Positions 8,129 through 17,289 of a DNA stretch of 64,000 nt are shown here, one piece after another. The notes beneath the pieces are model-generated. The model worked only from the letters and a program-made list of their open reading frames with translations, was not told the DNA's origin and did not search any database. The stretch spans positions 124,001-188,000 of the forward strand of contig JAFZZI010000004.1 of assembly GCA_017615835.1 (NCBI GenBank). The letters run 5' to 3'. The position numbers and the translations under genes were made by a program. Position 1 is the stretch's first letter. The number at the start of each line of letters is the position of its first letter. This stretch comes from Bacteroidaceae bacterium (GTDB taxonomy: Bacteria > Bacteroidota > Bacteroidia > Bacteroidales > Bacteroidaceae).

Positions 8129-9580
8129 ATGGAAGACTATTTAGATGATGAGAAAGCTGAGGGCCGGCATAATGGAGGAAAGACTGCCGTTCTCATTTTG
8201 GATTTTGCTGTCTCTGTTTTGTCATCGCTGCTGGCTATCCTGTTTGTCCGCTGGCAGACAGAGCCCGTAGCAGGTTTCGGACATCTAGTGTATATGTGGG
8301 TATTTATCGGAGCGGTCTTCTCTCTGCTCAGTTTCATGCTTTTCGGTACCTACAAGATTATCATACGCCACTCGACGCTCAAGTCTATCGGGCAACTTGC
8401 ACTTGCCACAATAGTAAAGGAACTGTTGCTTACTGCGTGCGTACTGCTGGGCCTTTTCCATTTCGGAACTGACCGTGCCAACGCACTGGTAATCTTCGCT
8501 GACACCCTCATTACCATCACACTGCTTGTGGTGACCCGCGTCATTATAATGGCCATCTACGATGATGTGCGCGATACTCCTGACAAGAACGTTGACCGCG
8601 TGCCGGTCATGGTATATGGCGCCTCCGACAAGTCAGTGGCACTTGTCATCCGTCTTGAGGACAGCGCCCACTATATAGTCCAAGGCTATCTGACCCGCGA
8701 CAAAAGCCGCAACGGACTTATCGCCCAGGACCGTCGCTTCTACAGTTTCGAGAACGAAGACGATATCTCGCATCTTGCTGTGTCGCTCGGCTTCCGCAGC
8801 GTACTTTTCGCCCGTGATGAAGACGCCGAAGCAGAAGGCAAGTCTGGTGGTCTTATCCCAATCTGCATGCGTCTCGGAATACACTGTCTTGCGACCCCCA
8901 GAATAGACAGCATAAGCGTCAACAACATCTCGCAGAGTGCTATCAACGAGGTTGTCAGGAAGGATGTAGAGTTCATTCCCGATGGCATGAGTTCTTTCGG
9001 CCGCATCGTCAAGCGACTCTTCGACTTTGTGCTCTCATCGCTGCTGCTCATCATCTTCAGTCCTCTTTACCTCATCATCGGTCTGTTTATCAAGAGTGAG
9101 GACAAAGGCCCTGCCATCTACAAGCAGGAACGCATAGGCCGTTTCGGGCGTCCATTCTTCATATACAAATTCCGTTCCATGCGCACCGACGCCGAGTCGG
9201 CCGGACCGGCCCTCTTCTCGGGCGAGGACGACCCGCGCCTTACCAAAGTAGGCAAGTTCATACGCCTGCACCACCTTGACGAGCTGCCCCAGCTTTACAA
9301 TGTGTGGCGTGGCGACATGTCGTTCGTAGGCCACCGGCCCGAGCGCAAGTTCTACATCGACCAGATAATGGAGCACGACTCACGCTACTACTACCTGTAC
9401 CAGCTGCGCCCGGGCGTCACCTCATACTCGACCCTCAAGAACGGCTATGCCGACTCGATGGAGAAGATGCTGCGCCGCCTCGAGTTCGACCTGTACTACC
9501 TGCGTCACCGCTCGTGGTGGTTCGATGTCAAGGTGCTCTGGCAGACCTTCGCCGGCATCGCCTTCGGCAAAGTATTCTGA
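8129..9580 (+). CDS. Polyprenyl-phosphate sugar-phosphate transferase (initiating enzyme)
   Basis: Starts the repeat unit by moving a sugar 1-phosphate from a nucleotide sugar to undecaprenyl phosphate in the inner membrane. The 483-residue product has about four to five N-terminal membrane segments (residues 20-150), a Rossmann-like middle (VMVYGASDKSVALV), and a fifth hydrophobic segment (FDFVLSSLLLIIFSPLYLII). The catalytic bacterial sugar transferase domain follows, with YKQERIGRFGRPFFIYKFRSM, a DELPQLYNVWRGDMS-type element and VGHRPERKFY. This is the PssY/WbaP/CpsE architecture; the sugar is not predictable. The ATG at 8129 puts the membrane region at the expected place; an upstream ATG at 8042 is possible. 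The last 400 bases are strikingly GC-rich. Confidence 0.9.
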   Translation: MEDYLDDEKAEGRHNGGKTAVLILDFAVSVLSSLLAILFVRWQTEPVAGFGHLVYMWVFIGAVFSLLSFMLFGTYKIIIRHSTLKSIGQLALATIVKELLLTACVLLGLFHFGTDRANALVIFADTLITITLLVVTRVIIMAIYDDVRDTPDKNVDRVPVMVYGASDKSVALVIRLEDSAHYIVQGYLTRDKSRNGLIAQDRRFYSFENEDDISHLAVSLGFRSVLFARDEDAEAEGKSGGLIPICMRLGIHCLATPRIDSISVNNISQSAINEVVRKDVEFIPDGMSSFGRIVKRLFDFVLSSLLLIIFSPLYLIIGLFIKSEDKGPAIYKQERIGRFGRPFFIYKFRSMRTDAESAGPALFSGEDDPRLTKVGKFIRLHHLDELPQLYNVWRGDMSFVGHRPERKFYIDQIMEHDSRYYYLYQLRPGVTSYSTLKNGYADSMEKMLRRLEFDLYYLRHRSWWFDVKVLWQTFAGIAFGKVF

Positions 9581-9674
9581 TAAACACTCAAGTGGTATAA
9601 ACGGTTATTTGTCATTTTTCCAAGTTAAATAATGCTTGTCCTGTTACTTTATAACTGTTTCCGTTCCGTTATCT

Positions 9675-11240
9675 ATGAACAGCGGTTTTATCAATAAGGC
9701 GAAGCATATACTATTGTATCCATTCGAGCAGGGGCTTCTATTACTTGTCGGGTTTTGGCTCTTTGCTTCTTTTGCCGATGTATTCTTCCTGTATGCTAAT
9801 GGTAGTTATATTATTGGTTTGTACAAAGGTATGTTGGGCCTTTTACAATGTTATTTGTTAGTACTATTAAGCAGATTTCTCAAAGGCACAATTAATAAGA
9901 TATTTGTTTTATCAGTTGCAGTATTGGGAGTAATAAACGTTATTGCGGACTCTTTTGTATATTCAATTACAAAAGATAGATTCAGCCTTGATACCGTGGC
10001 AATTATATTAGGGTCAAATTTGTCCGAGGCAACAGAATTCATACCTATGTACTTAACTACCAAGGTTCTTCTGTTCATATTAATTAATGTCCTTTTGGCA
10101 GTTTTGGCTATTACATTCTACTATAGGAAAGTAAATCGTAATGTTTCACCCGTATTGTCTTTGTTTCTTTCTGTTACCATGATTCTTAGTTTGTTTTATT
10201 CGATTCACCGCAGGTTTTATTATGTTGACTCTGTTTTTCTGAATAAGTTTGTCCTTTTTGCTACGTACTCCTCTCCTGTAAATCTGCAGGAATACAGAAA
10301 GAAACCGATGGTGTTAGTAAATGGGGAACAACCAGAATTAATAATGTTGGTTATAGGTGAATCTCTTTCTAAAAATCATTGTTCCCTTTATGGCTATAAT
10401 AAGTTAACGATGCCAATTTTAGGACAAATGGTTTCTGATTCCATCGTTATTACATACGATAATGTAAAAGCACCATACACACATACTATTGAAGCTTTCA
10501 AGGCAATTATGTCAACATATAAGACAGAATACCAGGATGATAAATGGTATGAATATCCGTTTTTGATTGATTATATGAAGGCTGCCGGATATCGTACATG
10601 TTGGGTGTCCAATCAGAGTTCAGTAGGTGTTTATGATAATGTCATATCCAAGTATGCAGAATTGTCAGATACTGTAATATTGGTTGGAAAAACAAAAATG
10701 GGCTTATCAAAAAATGATTATGACGAACTAGTCCTACCCTATCTGTCTTCTTTAATTTTCCAAGACTTCAAAAATCAAAAACTTTTCATTGTTGTTCATC
10801 TGATGGGTTCTCACGAATCATTTGAAGTCCGATATCCTGCATCCTTTTCGCGTTTTACAAGTAATGATTATCAGGATTGTTTGCGTAACCAGAGAAAAAT
10901 ATTGGCTGATTATGACAATTCAGTTTTATATAATGACTATGTCGTTTCCTCTATTATCAATTTGGTAACTGAAGAGAATGTTATTTTGTACTATTTTCCA
11001 GATCATTCTTTAGATGTTTTTGAAACAGACGCTAAATATGCCGGTCATGCCAGATTGTCTGATTCATTATCAGTTGAGTTAGGTCTAAACATTCCATTTA
11101 TACTTTTTCAATCTGACAAAAACAAAAAAACCTTTTCTGAGTCTTACTCAAGGCATGTTGAAGAGTGTCATAACGCCTTTTGTACCGAAGATATAGTTTA
11201 TGAGTTGATAGATGTGGCAAATATCACGGTGCTTGAATAA
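9675..11240 (+). CDS. Phosphoethanolamine transferase-like membrane sulfatase-fold protein
   Basis: The 521-residue protein has five N-terminal hydrophobic segments (residues about 1-175) and a periplasmic alkaline-phosphatase/sulfatase fold. Metal-site and nucleophile landmarks of the EptA/CptA group are visible: LVIGESLSKNHCSLYGY, a threonine-bearing APYTHTIEA in place of the usual nucleophile loop, HLMGSHESFE, and YFPDHSLDV, which replaces the usual SDHGE. This family moves phosphoethanolamine (or related groups) from phospholipid to glycans or lipid A. Inside a polysaccharide locus it may decorate the repeat unit. The ATG at 9675 is preferred over 9636. This is the first gene of the AT-rich section. 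Confidence 0.78.
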   Translation: MNSGFINKAKHILLYPFEQGLLLLVGFWLFASFADVFFLYANGSYIIGLYKGMLGLLQCYLLVLLSRFLKGTINKIFVLSVAVLGVINVIADSFVYSITKDRFSLDTVAIILGSNLSEATEFIPMYLTTKVLLFILINVLLAVLAITFYYRKVNRNVSPVLSLFLSVTMILSLFYSIHRRFYYVDSVFLNKFVLFATYSSPVNLQEYRKKPMVLVNGEQPELIMLVIGESLSKNHCSLYGYNKLTMPILGQMVSDSIVITYDNVKAPYTHTIEAFKAIMSTYKTEYQDDKWYEYPFLIDYMKAAGYRTCWVSNQSSVGVYDNVISKYAELSDTVILVGKTKMGLSKNDYDELVLPYLSSLIFQDFKNQKLFIVVHLMGSHESFEVRYPASFSRFTSNDYQDCLRNQRKILADYDNSVLYNDYVVSSIINLVTEENVILYYFPDHSLDVFETDAKYAGHARLSDSLSVELGLNIPFILFQSDKNKKTFSESYSRHVEECHNAFCTEDIVYELIDVANITVLE

Positions 11241-11298
11241 TTATTGACGTTATTGGTATCAATTTCACAATCATCAACATTGAGTTTGTGCTTATATT

Positions 11299-12735
11299 AT
11301 GTCCGAACTGAAGACAAAGACAGTTAAGGGTGTGGCCTGGAGTGCCGTTGAGCGCTTCTCCGGGCAAGGCATCAATTTCGTATTCAACATCCTTATTGCC
11401 CGTGTCCTGTTACCCGAGGACTACGGCGTTGTTGCGATGTTGGGCATATTCCTTGCCGTATCACAGACTTTCATTGACAGCGGCTTCGGCAATGCCCTGA
11501 TACGGAAGCCAGACCGTACCGATACAGACTACTGCACTGTCTTCTATTTCAACATTGCCGTTTCTGCATTTTTCTGCATCCTGTTGTGGCTGACGGCCCC
11601 ATTGATAGCCTCTTTCTATGGAATTCCGCTTCTCACGAAGATAACCCGGATAATCAGTCTGACACTGGTAATAAACGCATTCAGGGCGGTTCACGAGACA
11701 CAGCTCAGCATCAACATGGACTTCCGCCGCAGAGCTATTATAACTATTGTGTGTGTTGCAGTTGTTGGGATAATAGGTTTGTGGATGGCACATAAAGGTT
11801 ACGGTGTCTGGGCGTTAGTCATGCAGTCAGTTGTCGGTAGTGTCCTTCGTACGATACTGATGTGGCTGCTTGTTCATTGGCGACCTAAACTGGTCTTTTC
11901 AAAAAATTCCTTCAGGGAATTGTTCTCCTATGGTTCCAAATTACTTGCCAGTGCCTTGCTTGATACCATTTATGGCAATATGTACACAATAGTTATTGGC
12001 AAGGCCTATAAAGCCGGCTCTTTAGGTGAATACAACAGAGCAGAATCTTTTGCCACATTTCCTTCTGCAAATCTATATGGCATTGTACAGAATGTCAGTT
12101 TCCCTGTTTTATGTTCTATACAGGATGACAAAGAGCGGCTTTTAGAGTCGTACCGTAAATTTGTTACTATGTCATTCTTTATTTGTTGTCCCTTGATGGT
12201 AGGTCTGGCGGCTGTTGCCGAGCCTTTCATACGCGTTGTTCTGACTGATTCATGGATCGGTGCCATACCGTTGCTTCAACTTTTGTGCATCTCTATGATT
12301 TTATTTCCAGTGAATGCATTCAACATTAATATGCCTAATATCCTTGGTTATTCTAAATACTATCTGAAGAACGTAACAATAACCAAAATCATTGATGTAT
12401 GCATTTTGTTTGTTACTATTCCATTGGGTTTGAAAGCGATGTGTGTGGGAAGAATAATTGGTGCTTTTGCAGGTTTTTTTATTTGTACATATTATCCCGG
12501 TAAATTAATTGGATATGGAGTTTCAAAACAGTTAGCAGATTTACTGCCAATTCTAGGTATTTCAGTCGTTATGGGTTTGGTAGTCCTTTGCGTAGTCTTT
12601 TTTGTTAAATCTATGTTGTATAAACTTATTTTGGGCATTCTTGCCGGTATGTTTGTTTTTTTTATCATATCCATGTTGCTCAAAGTTAAGGAGCTCAAAT
12701 ATCTTTTGGAAATCATCACTAGAAATAAATATTAG
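11299..12735 (+). CDS. Wzx-type polysaccharide flippase (MOP superfamily)
   Basis: A 478-residue inner-membrane protein with about twelve to fourteen hydrophobic segments. The start, TVKGVAWSAVERFSGQGINF, followed by ILIARVLLPEDYGVVAML, is characteristic of the WzxC/lipopolysaccharide biosynthesis flippase group. It would flip the undecaprenyl-linked repeat unit to the periplasm for Wzy. The first half of the gene is near 50 percent GC and the last part close to 30 percent, so it may be a recombinant. It lies 58 bases after the phosphoethanolamine-transferase-like gene. Confidence 0.92.
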   Translation: MSELKTKTVKGVAWSAVERFSGQGINFVFNILIARVLLPEDYGVVAMLGIFLAVSQTFIDSGFGNALIRKPDRTDTDYCTVFYFNIAVSAFFCILLWLTAPLIASFYGIPLLTKITRIISLTLVINAFRAVHETQLSINMDFRRRAIITIVCVAVVGIIGLWMAHKGYGVWALVMQSVVGSVLRTILMWLLVHWRPKLVFSKNSFRELFSYGSKLLASALLDTIYGNMYTIVIGKAYKAGSLGEYNRAESFATFPSANLYGIVQNVSFPVLCSIQDDKERLLESYRKFVTMSFFICCPLMVGLAAVAEPFIRVVLTDSWIGAIPLLQLLCISMILFPVNAFNINMPNILGYSKYYLKNVTITKIIDVCILFVTIPLGLKAMCVGRIIGAFAGFFICTYYPGKLIGYGVSKQLADLLPILGISVVMGLVVLCVVFFVKSMLYKLILGILAGMFVFFIISMLLKVKELKYLLEIITRNKY

Positions 12736-12789
12736 CTTTTATTACCAGAGTAAGAATATTATATAAATTATAAATACTACTCGTTTTTT

Positions 12790-13860
12790 ATGTCAAAAGT
12801 TCGTGCTATTGCACTCTATTTACCTCAGTATCATCCTATTCCTGAAAATGATAATTGGTGGGGTAAAGGCTTTACAGAATGGACAAATGTAGGTAAGGCA
12901 AAACCATTGTTTCCAGGTCACTATCAACCACATGTACCTGCCGATATGGGATACTATGATTTGCGTGTGCCCGAAGTACGTGAAGCACAGGCTGAACTTG
13001 CAAGAGAATATGGCATAGAAGGATTTTGTTATTGGCATTATTGGTTTGGTAATGGTAAACAATTACTTGATCGCCCTTTTAATGAAGTCCTGTCTTCAGG
13101 AAGACCTAATTTCCCTTTTTGCATTGGATGGGCAAATGAATCATGGAAAGGATTTTATCATGGGTTATCCGGACGGAATGTGTTAATAGAACAAAAATAC
13201 CCTGGCGAAGAAGATTACACTAATCATTTCATGACTCTTTTACCTGCTTTTCAAGATAAACGATATATAAGGGTTAATGGTAAACCTCTAGTTTTGATAT
13301 ATAATCCGCAAGGTCTTCCAGATGCTGTTTTTTTTATTTATCTATGGCAAAAACTTGCTAAAGATAATAATTTGCCTGGTTTGCATTTTGTAGGTCACAC
13401 TTATGATAGTAGAAGTATTGATAAGATACTTAGCTATGGTTTTGATGCCGTTAATGTGATGAGAATATTCGATTATACAAAAGACATCTCCTTTCTATTT
13501 AGAATTAAACAATGGGTAGAATGTAAAATGATGGGTTTCCCAAGAATCGTCTCATATAACTACGCCAGTCGTTTTTTCGTGGGTAATGAAGATTCAAGAT
13601 TCAATGTATATCCTTCAATTATACCCAACTGGGACCACACACCGCGTACGGGAAGAAAAGGTGTTGTTTTTCACAACTCAAACCCAAAGTTGTTTGCAGC
13701 GCACCTGTCAGATGTAAAAAAAGTGCTGTCATCAAAACCCGAAGAGTCGCGTATCGTTTTTATCAAGTCTTGGAACGAATGGGCGGAAGGGAACTATCTT
13801 GAACCTGATTTGAGATGGGGTAAAGCATACCTTGAAGAGGTTGCAAAGGCCATTAAATAA
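12790..13860 (+). CDS. WbsX-like glycan biosynthesis protein (GH99-like fold)
   Basis: The 356-residue cytoplasmic protein matches the WbsX family found in O-antigen and capsule loci. It begins ALYLPQYHPIPENDNWWGKG with FTEWTNV next, and also has YGIEGFCYWHYWFGNGKQLL, FCIGWANESWKGFY and the C-terminal FIKSWNEWAEGNYLEPD. The family has a (beta/alpha)8 domain related to endo-mannosidase-type glycosidases and is annotated as glycosyltransferase or lipopolysaccharide biosynthesis protein. The actual reaction is uncertain. No signal peptide is present. Confidence 0.88.
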   Translation: MSKVRAIALYLPQYHPIPENDNWWGKGFTEWTNVGKAKPLFPGHYQPHVPADMGYYDLRVPEVREAQAELAREYGIEGFCYWHYWFGNGKQLLDRPFNEVLSSGRPNFPFCIGWANESWKGFYHGLSGRNVLIEQKYPGEEDYTNHFMTLLPAFQDKRYIRVNGKPLVLIYNPQGLPDAVFFIYLWQKLAKDNNLPGLHFVGHTYDSRSIDKILSYGFDAVNVMRIFDYTKDISFLFRIKQWVECKMMGFPRIVSYNYASRFFVGNEDSRFNVYPSIIPNWDHTPRTGRKGVVFHNSNPKLFAAHLSDVKKVLSSKPEESRIVFIKSWNEWAEGNYLEPDLRWGKAYLEEVAKAIK

Positions 13861-13874
13861 TACCATATTCAATC

Positions 13875-15626
13875 GTGAAACATGCTTATCTTATAATAGC
13901 CCACAATGAGTTTGAAGTACTTCAACTTTTGCTTAAAGCCATTGACGATGTGCGCAATGATATATATGTGCATATTGACAAGAAGGTTAAGGTTCTGCCA
14001 AAGTTGTCAGTAAATTACTCTAAACTTTATGTGCTGGAAAAACGAATTGATGTCCGTTGGGGCCATGTCAGCCAAATCAAGACGGAACTATTGCTTTTTG
14101 AAACCGCATTGGAAAACGGGCTTTATGAGTACTATCATCTAATATCCGGTACACATCTGCCTTTAAAGAATCAAAACGAGATACATTCTTTCTTCGATTC
14201 TGTTAAAGGTTGTGAAGTTATGAGATTGTGGTCTCTTGATAAAGGTGATGCAGATTTCAAATTAAGGCGTTATCATTTCTTTACAAAGAATAATAATAGT
14301 AAGAACAAATTGACACGTTGGTTTAGCCATAATTTGTGGCTGATGGCAACTAGAATTCAGATAATATTAGGAATAAGACATTTATCTAATCTTAAACCTG
14401 TAAAGTCCGACAATTGGAAAAGCCTTACTCATATTGCAGCTCGTTTTCTCGTTGACAATAAAAAGAGTATCATAAAAAAATACAGATGGAGCTATTGTGG
14501 GGATGAATACTATGCAGCAACTGAATTGTCAGCACGTCAAAAGTTGTTTAATATTATTGATTATTACAAATTGCTCTATGTGGAGTTTGATAATGCAAAT
14601 CCAAAAGTCTTGTCTATAGGTGACTTCGAGGTAATAAAAGCATCCGATTGTTTGTTCGCAAGGAAGTTCTCATTATTTGATACTCATAGTCTTGGAAAAA
14701 ATACAAAATATTGTATTAATAAAGAATCATTGAGAAACATTGCACCACAGCTTCTTTGGACATATTTCCGTAAACAAAGTATTATCATAGTACAAAATAG
14801 AGTAGGAAAGTTATGTGACCGTTTTAATGAGAACTATTATGCCGAAGGACAACAGTTGTTTACTTGCAATCGAAAAAAAAATCTATCAGGTAAGAAAGTT
14901 ATTTGGCAGTATTGGGCTCAGGGCTTTGAAGGCGAACTGCCTGAGGTCGTCAAGGTGTGTCTGGCTTCTGTTGATAAATACAAAGGGAATTATGAGGTAA
15001 TCAGACTGTCTGACAAAACTATATCCGAATATGTCGATTTGCCTGATTTTGTGTGGGAGAAGAGAAGAAACGGTTGGTCCATCGCTTTTTTTTCTGACGT
15101 TCTACGTTTGGCGTTATTATATGTATATGGTGGTGTATGGCTTGACGCGACAATCTTGCTGACAGAACCTATCCCAGATCGTTACTCAACCTACGACTTC
15201 TTCATGTTTCAACGTGATGAAAATGAAAAGAACAAAAAGTATTGGGAGAATTCTTATGCATATTATTTCGGGTGGAGTAAGAATTTTAAAGTTCGGGTAT
15301 TGAATAGTATAATTTTTGCTAAAGCTGAAAATCGTTTCCTTTGCGATTACTTGAACCTAATGCTATGTATATGGAAAAACTGCGAAGTTTATCCATACTA
15401 TTTTACAACTCAGATTATGTTCAACCAGTTGTTGTCAAGCGGTAAAACAGTTCTCGATTGTCCTGTCGAGAATGATTGTTTGCCCCATTATTTGATGCAG
15501 ATTATTAATGGTGATTTCCCTTATGCAACTGTTGAAGAGACGTGTAACTTATGTTCCATGCATAAATTGACTTACAAGGACATTAACATGTCAAAGTTCA
15601 GAGAAATACAAAGACTGCTTAGTTAA
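13875..15626 (+). CDS. Two-domain glycosyltransferase: GT14-like plus capsular GT32-like
   Basis: Residues 1 to about 290 resemble core-2/I-branching beta-1,6-N-acetylglucosaminyltransferases (GT14): AYLIIAHNEFEVLQLLLKAI, NDIYVHIDKKV, RIDVRWGHVSQIKTELLLFE, YYHLISGTHLPLKNQNEIH and WSYCGDEYY. Residues from about 341 form a second transferase of the capsular polysaccharide/GT32 type, KVIWQYWAQGFEGELPEVVK, then SDVLRLALLYVYGGVWLDAT with the WLD acceptor/metal motif. One polypeptide probably adds two sugars in sequence. The start is GTG at 13875, 14 bases after the wbsX stop. A separate single-domain relative of the first half is encoded at 23884. Confidence 0.85.
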   Translation: MKHAYLIIAHNEFEVLQLLLKAIDDVRNDIYVHIDKKVKVLPKLSVNYSKLYVLEKRIDVRWGHVSQIKTELLLFETALENGLYEYYHLISGTHLPLKNQNEIHSFFDSVKGCEVMRLWSLDKGDADFKLRRYHFFTKNNNSKNKLTRWFSHNLWLMATRIQIILGIRHLSNLKPVKSDNWKSLTHIAARFLVDNKKSIIKKYRWSYCGDEYYAATELSARQKLFNIIDYYKLLYVEFDNANPKVLSIGDFEVIKASDCLFARKFSLFDTHSLGKNTKYCINKESLRNIAPQLLWTYFRKQSIIIVQNRVGKLCDRFNENYYAEGQQLFTCNRKKNLSGKKVIWQYWAQGFEGELPEVVKVCLASVDKYKGNYEVIRLSDKTISEYVDLPDFVWEKRRNGWSIAFFSDVLRLALLYVYGGVWLDATILLTEPIPDRYSTYDFFMFQRDENEKNKKYWENSYAYYFGWSKNFKVRVLNSIIFAKAENRFLCDYLNLMLCIWKNCEVYPYYFTTQIMFNQLLSSGKTVLDCPVENDCLPHYLMQIINGDFPYATVEETCNLCSMHKLTYKDINMSKFREIQRLLS

Positions 15627-15673
15627 TTCTTTTGAGAATAATTTGGTTCCTCTCATATATATATATTTATACA

Positions 15674-16156
15674 ATGCAAATAAAGGAATCACTACTGGAA
15701 TGGCTTATCAGGCCTGAAGGTTACTACATAAAGAAGTATATCCGCCTATTGCGTGCCGAAGAAAGATTCACGTTTGTGAAACCTAACAAGTTGAAATCAT
15801 TTTGGTACAAGGCAAGGAAAAACCGACTCGGTTCAAGGCTCGGTTTCATCATCAGCGCCGGATGTTTTGGCGAAGGACTGAAACTGGAACACTACGGTTC
15901 TGTTATAGTCAACCCCAAATCCAGAATTGGGAAGAACTGCACCATACACGGCAACTGCTGCATAGGCAGTACAGGAGGTTATCCCGATGACTCACCTGTA
16001 ATTGGTGACAATGTCGATATAGGACAGTTTGCGCAAATACTAGGTGGCATTAGAATTGCCGATGGTGTAAAGATTGGTGCCGGTGCCGTTGTCGTAAAGG
16101 ATGTGCTTGAGCCTGGCGTGACTGTGGTCGGAGTGCCGGCAAGTGTTGTCAAGTAA
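15674..16156 (+). CDS. Serine acetyltransferase-like hexapeptide O-acetyltransferase
   Basis: The 160-residue product has a left-handed beta-helix of hexapeptide repeats from about residue 70: LKLEHYGSVIVNPKSRIGKN, CTIHGNCCIGSTGG, IGDNVDIGQFAQILGGIRIA and IGAGAVVVKDVLEPG, ending VVGVPASVVK. This is the CysE/colanic-acid acetyltransferase class; in this setting it most likely acetylates a sugar of the repeat unit from acetyl-CoA. The ATG at 15674 fits the family start (MQIKESLLEWL); an earlier in-frame TTG adds hydrophobic residues without family support. No promoter was seen in front. Confidence 0.85.
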   Translation: MQIKESLLEWLIRPEGYYIKKYIRLLRAEERFTFVKPNKLKSFWYKARKNRLGSRLGFIISAGCFGEGLKLEHYGSVIVNPKSRIGKNCTIHGNCCIGSTGGYPDDSPVIGDNVDIGQFAQILGGIRIADGVKIGAGAVVVKDVLEPGVTVVGVPASVVK

Positions 16157-16189
16157 AGGCAAAATACTTTGTTTTATAATTTTTGTAGT

Positions 16190-17194
16190 ATGAGTTCAAC
16201 AAAAAAGAATCCATCAATAGAGTTTTTTCGCTTTTACTTTATGTTGGTAATAGCACTTGGACATTTTAATAGTTGTGAAGGTTTAATGGTGCAAGGTTTT
16301 TCACCAGTTGAATTCTTTTTTGTCCTCTCAGGTTTTTTCATTTATAAATCTGTGCAGAAACACCCCCAACTATCAGTTTATGAATATACTTTGAATAAAG
16401 TAAAACGTTTCTTTCCTGAGTACTTTACCGCATTGTTTATATGTACGATTATTCATTTCTATTCATACTGGCATAATGGTATGAAAGAAGATACTATTAT
16501 GTTCTTGCAAAGTTTTATCTCAGAAGCGATGTTTCTTCAGGGGACTGGATTCCTGCCTGGCAATATTAATTACCCATGTTGGTATTTGTCTGTTCTTATT
16601 ATTGGTGGTGCATTTGTATTTGCAGTTATCAAATACATTAATAAACAGGCCATAACTATCCTTTTGCCATGTGTAGTCTTGTTTTCTTATACATTGTTAT
16701 TTACCCAATTTGATACTATAGAACAATGGGGTTCCTTAAGATTCATTTCATTGCCTCTATTACGAGGTATTGCTGGAATGTCATTAGGGGCTGTTATTGG
16801 TTCTGTTGAGATTAACCATTTATTTAAACAGACAAATATGTATTTGCTTGTTTTCTTGACATTTTTAGCATTTGTTATTCTTAATATCTCCATTTTTTCA
16901 GGTAAGATCGTTTATCCGTTTGTAATATTTCTTTATAGTTTGTTGATAGTTTGTTGTTTTATTAATGGGAATTTGTTCAATGCTATTTTTGACAAACCTG
17001 TATTTTATTTATTAGGAGAAATTTCTTTTGAGATGTTGATATTTCATACGAGTATAATGTATGTCAGTAAGTTTATATGTACTGCATTGTCGTTACCTGT
17101 TTATGTCACCATCCTAATGTATATTTTCTTGTTAGTGCTTTTCTCAATCGTTGTTAAAAAAATGTTTTCAAGAATTGCGATTATACGTAAATAA
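16190..17194 (+). CDS. Acyltransferase 3 family membrane protein
   Basis: A 334-residue protein with about ten membrane segments. It starts with NPSIEFFRFYFMLVIALGHF, the typical first helix of acyltransferase-3 (OafA/NodX/YrhL) proteins carrying the catalytic-region histidine, and continues with FSPVEFFFVLSGFFIYKS. It would transfer an acetyl or other acyl group to a sugar of the polysaccharide at the inner membrane. It is AT-rich like its neighbours. The ATG at 16190 is chosen over an upstream TTG. Confidence 0.85.
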   Translation: MSSTKKNPSIEFFRFYFMLVIALGHFNSCEGLMVQGFSPVEFFFVLSGFFIYKSVQKHPQLSVYEYTLNKVKRFFPEYFTALFICTIIHFYSYWHNGMKEDTIMFLQSFISEAMFLQGTGFLPGNINYPCWYLSVLIIGGAFVFAVIKYINKQAITILLPCVVLFSYTLLFTQFDTIEQWGSLRFISLPLLRGIAGMSLGAVIGSVEINHLFKQTNMYLLVFLTFLAFVILNISIFSGKIVYPFVIFLYSLLIVCCFINGNLFNAIFDKPVFYLLGEISFEMLIFHTSIMYVSKFICTALSLPVYVTILMYIFLLVLFSIVVKKMFSRIAIIRK

Positions 17195-17289
17195 GGAGTT
17201 TTTAAGTGATGAAATAGTGTACTATAACTCCACGAAAAGTCGAAATACTTGTATAATTGAGAAGACAATATTTTTTCTGTTTTTGAGAC

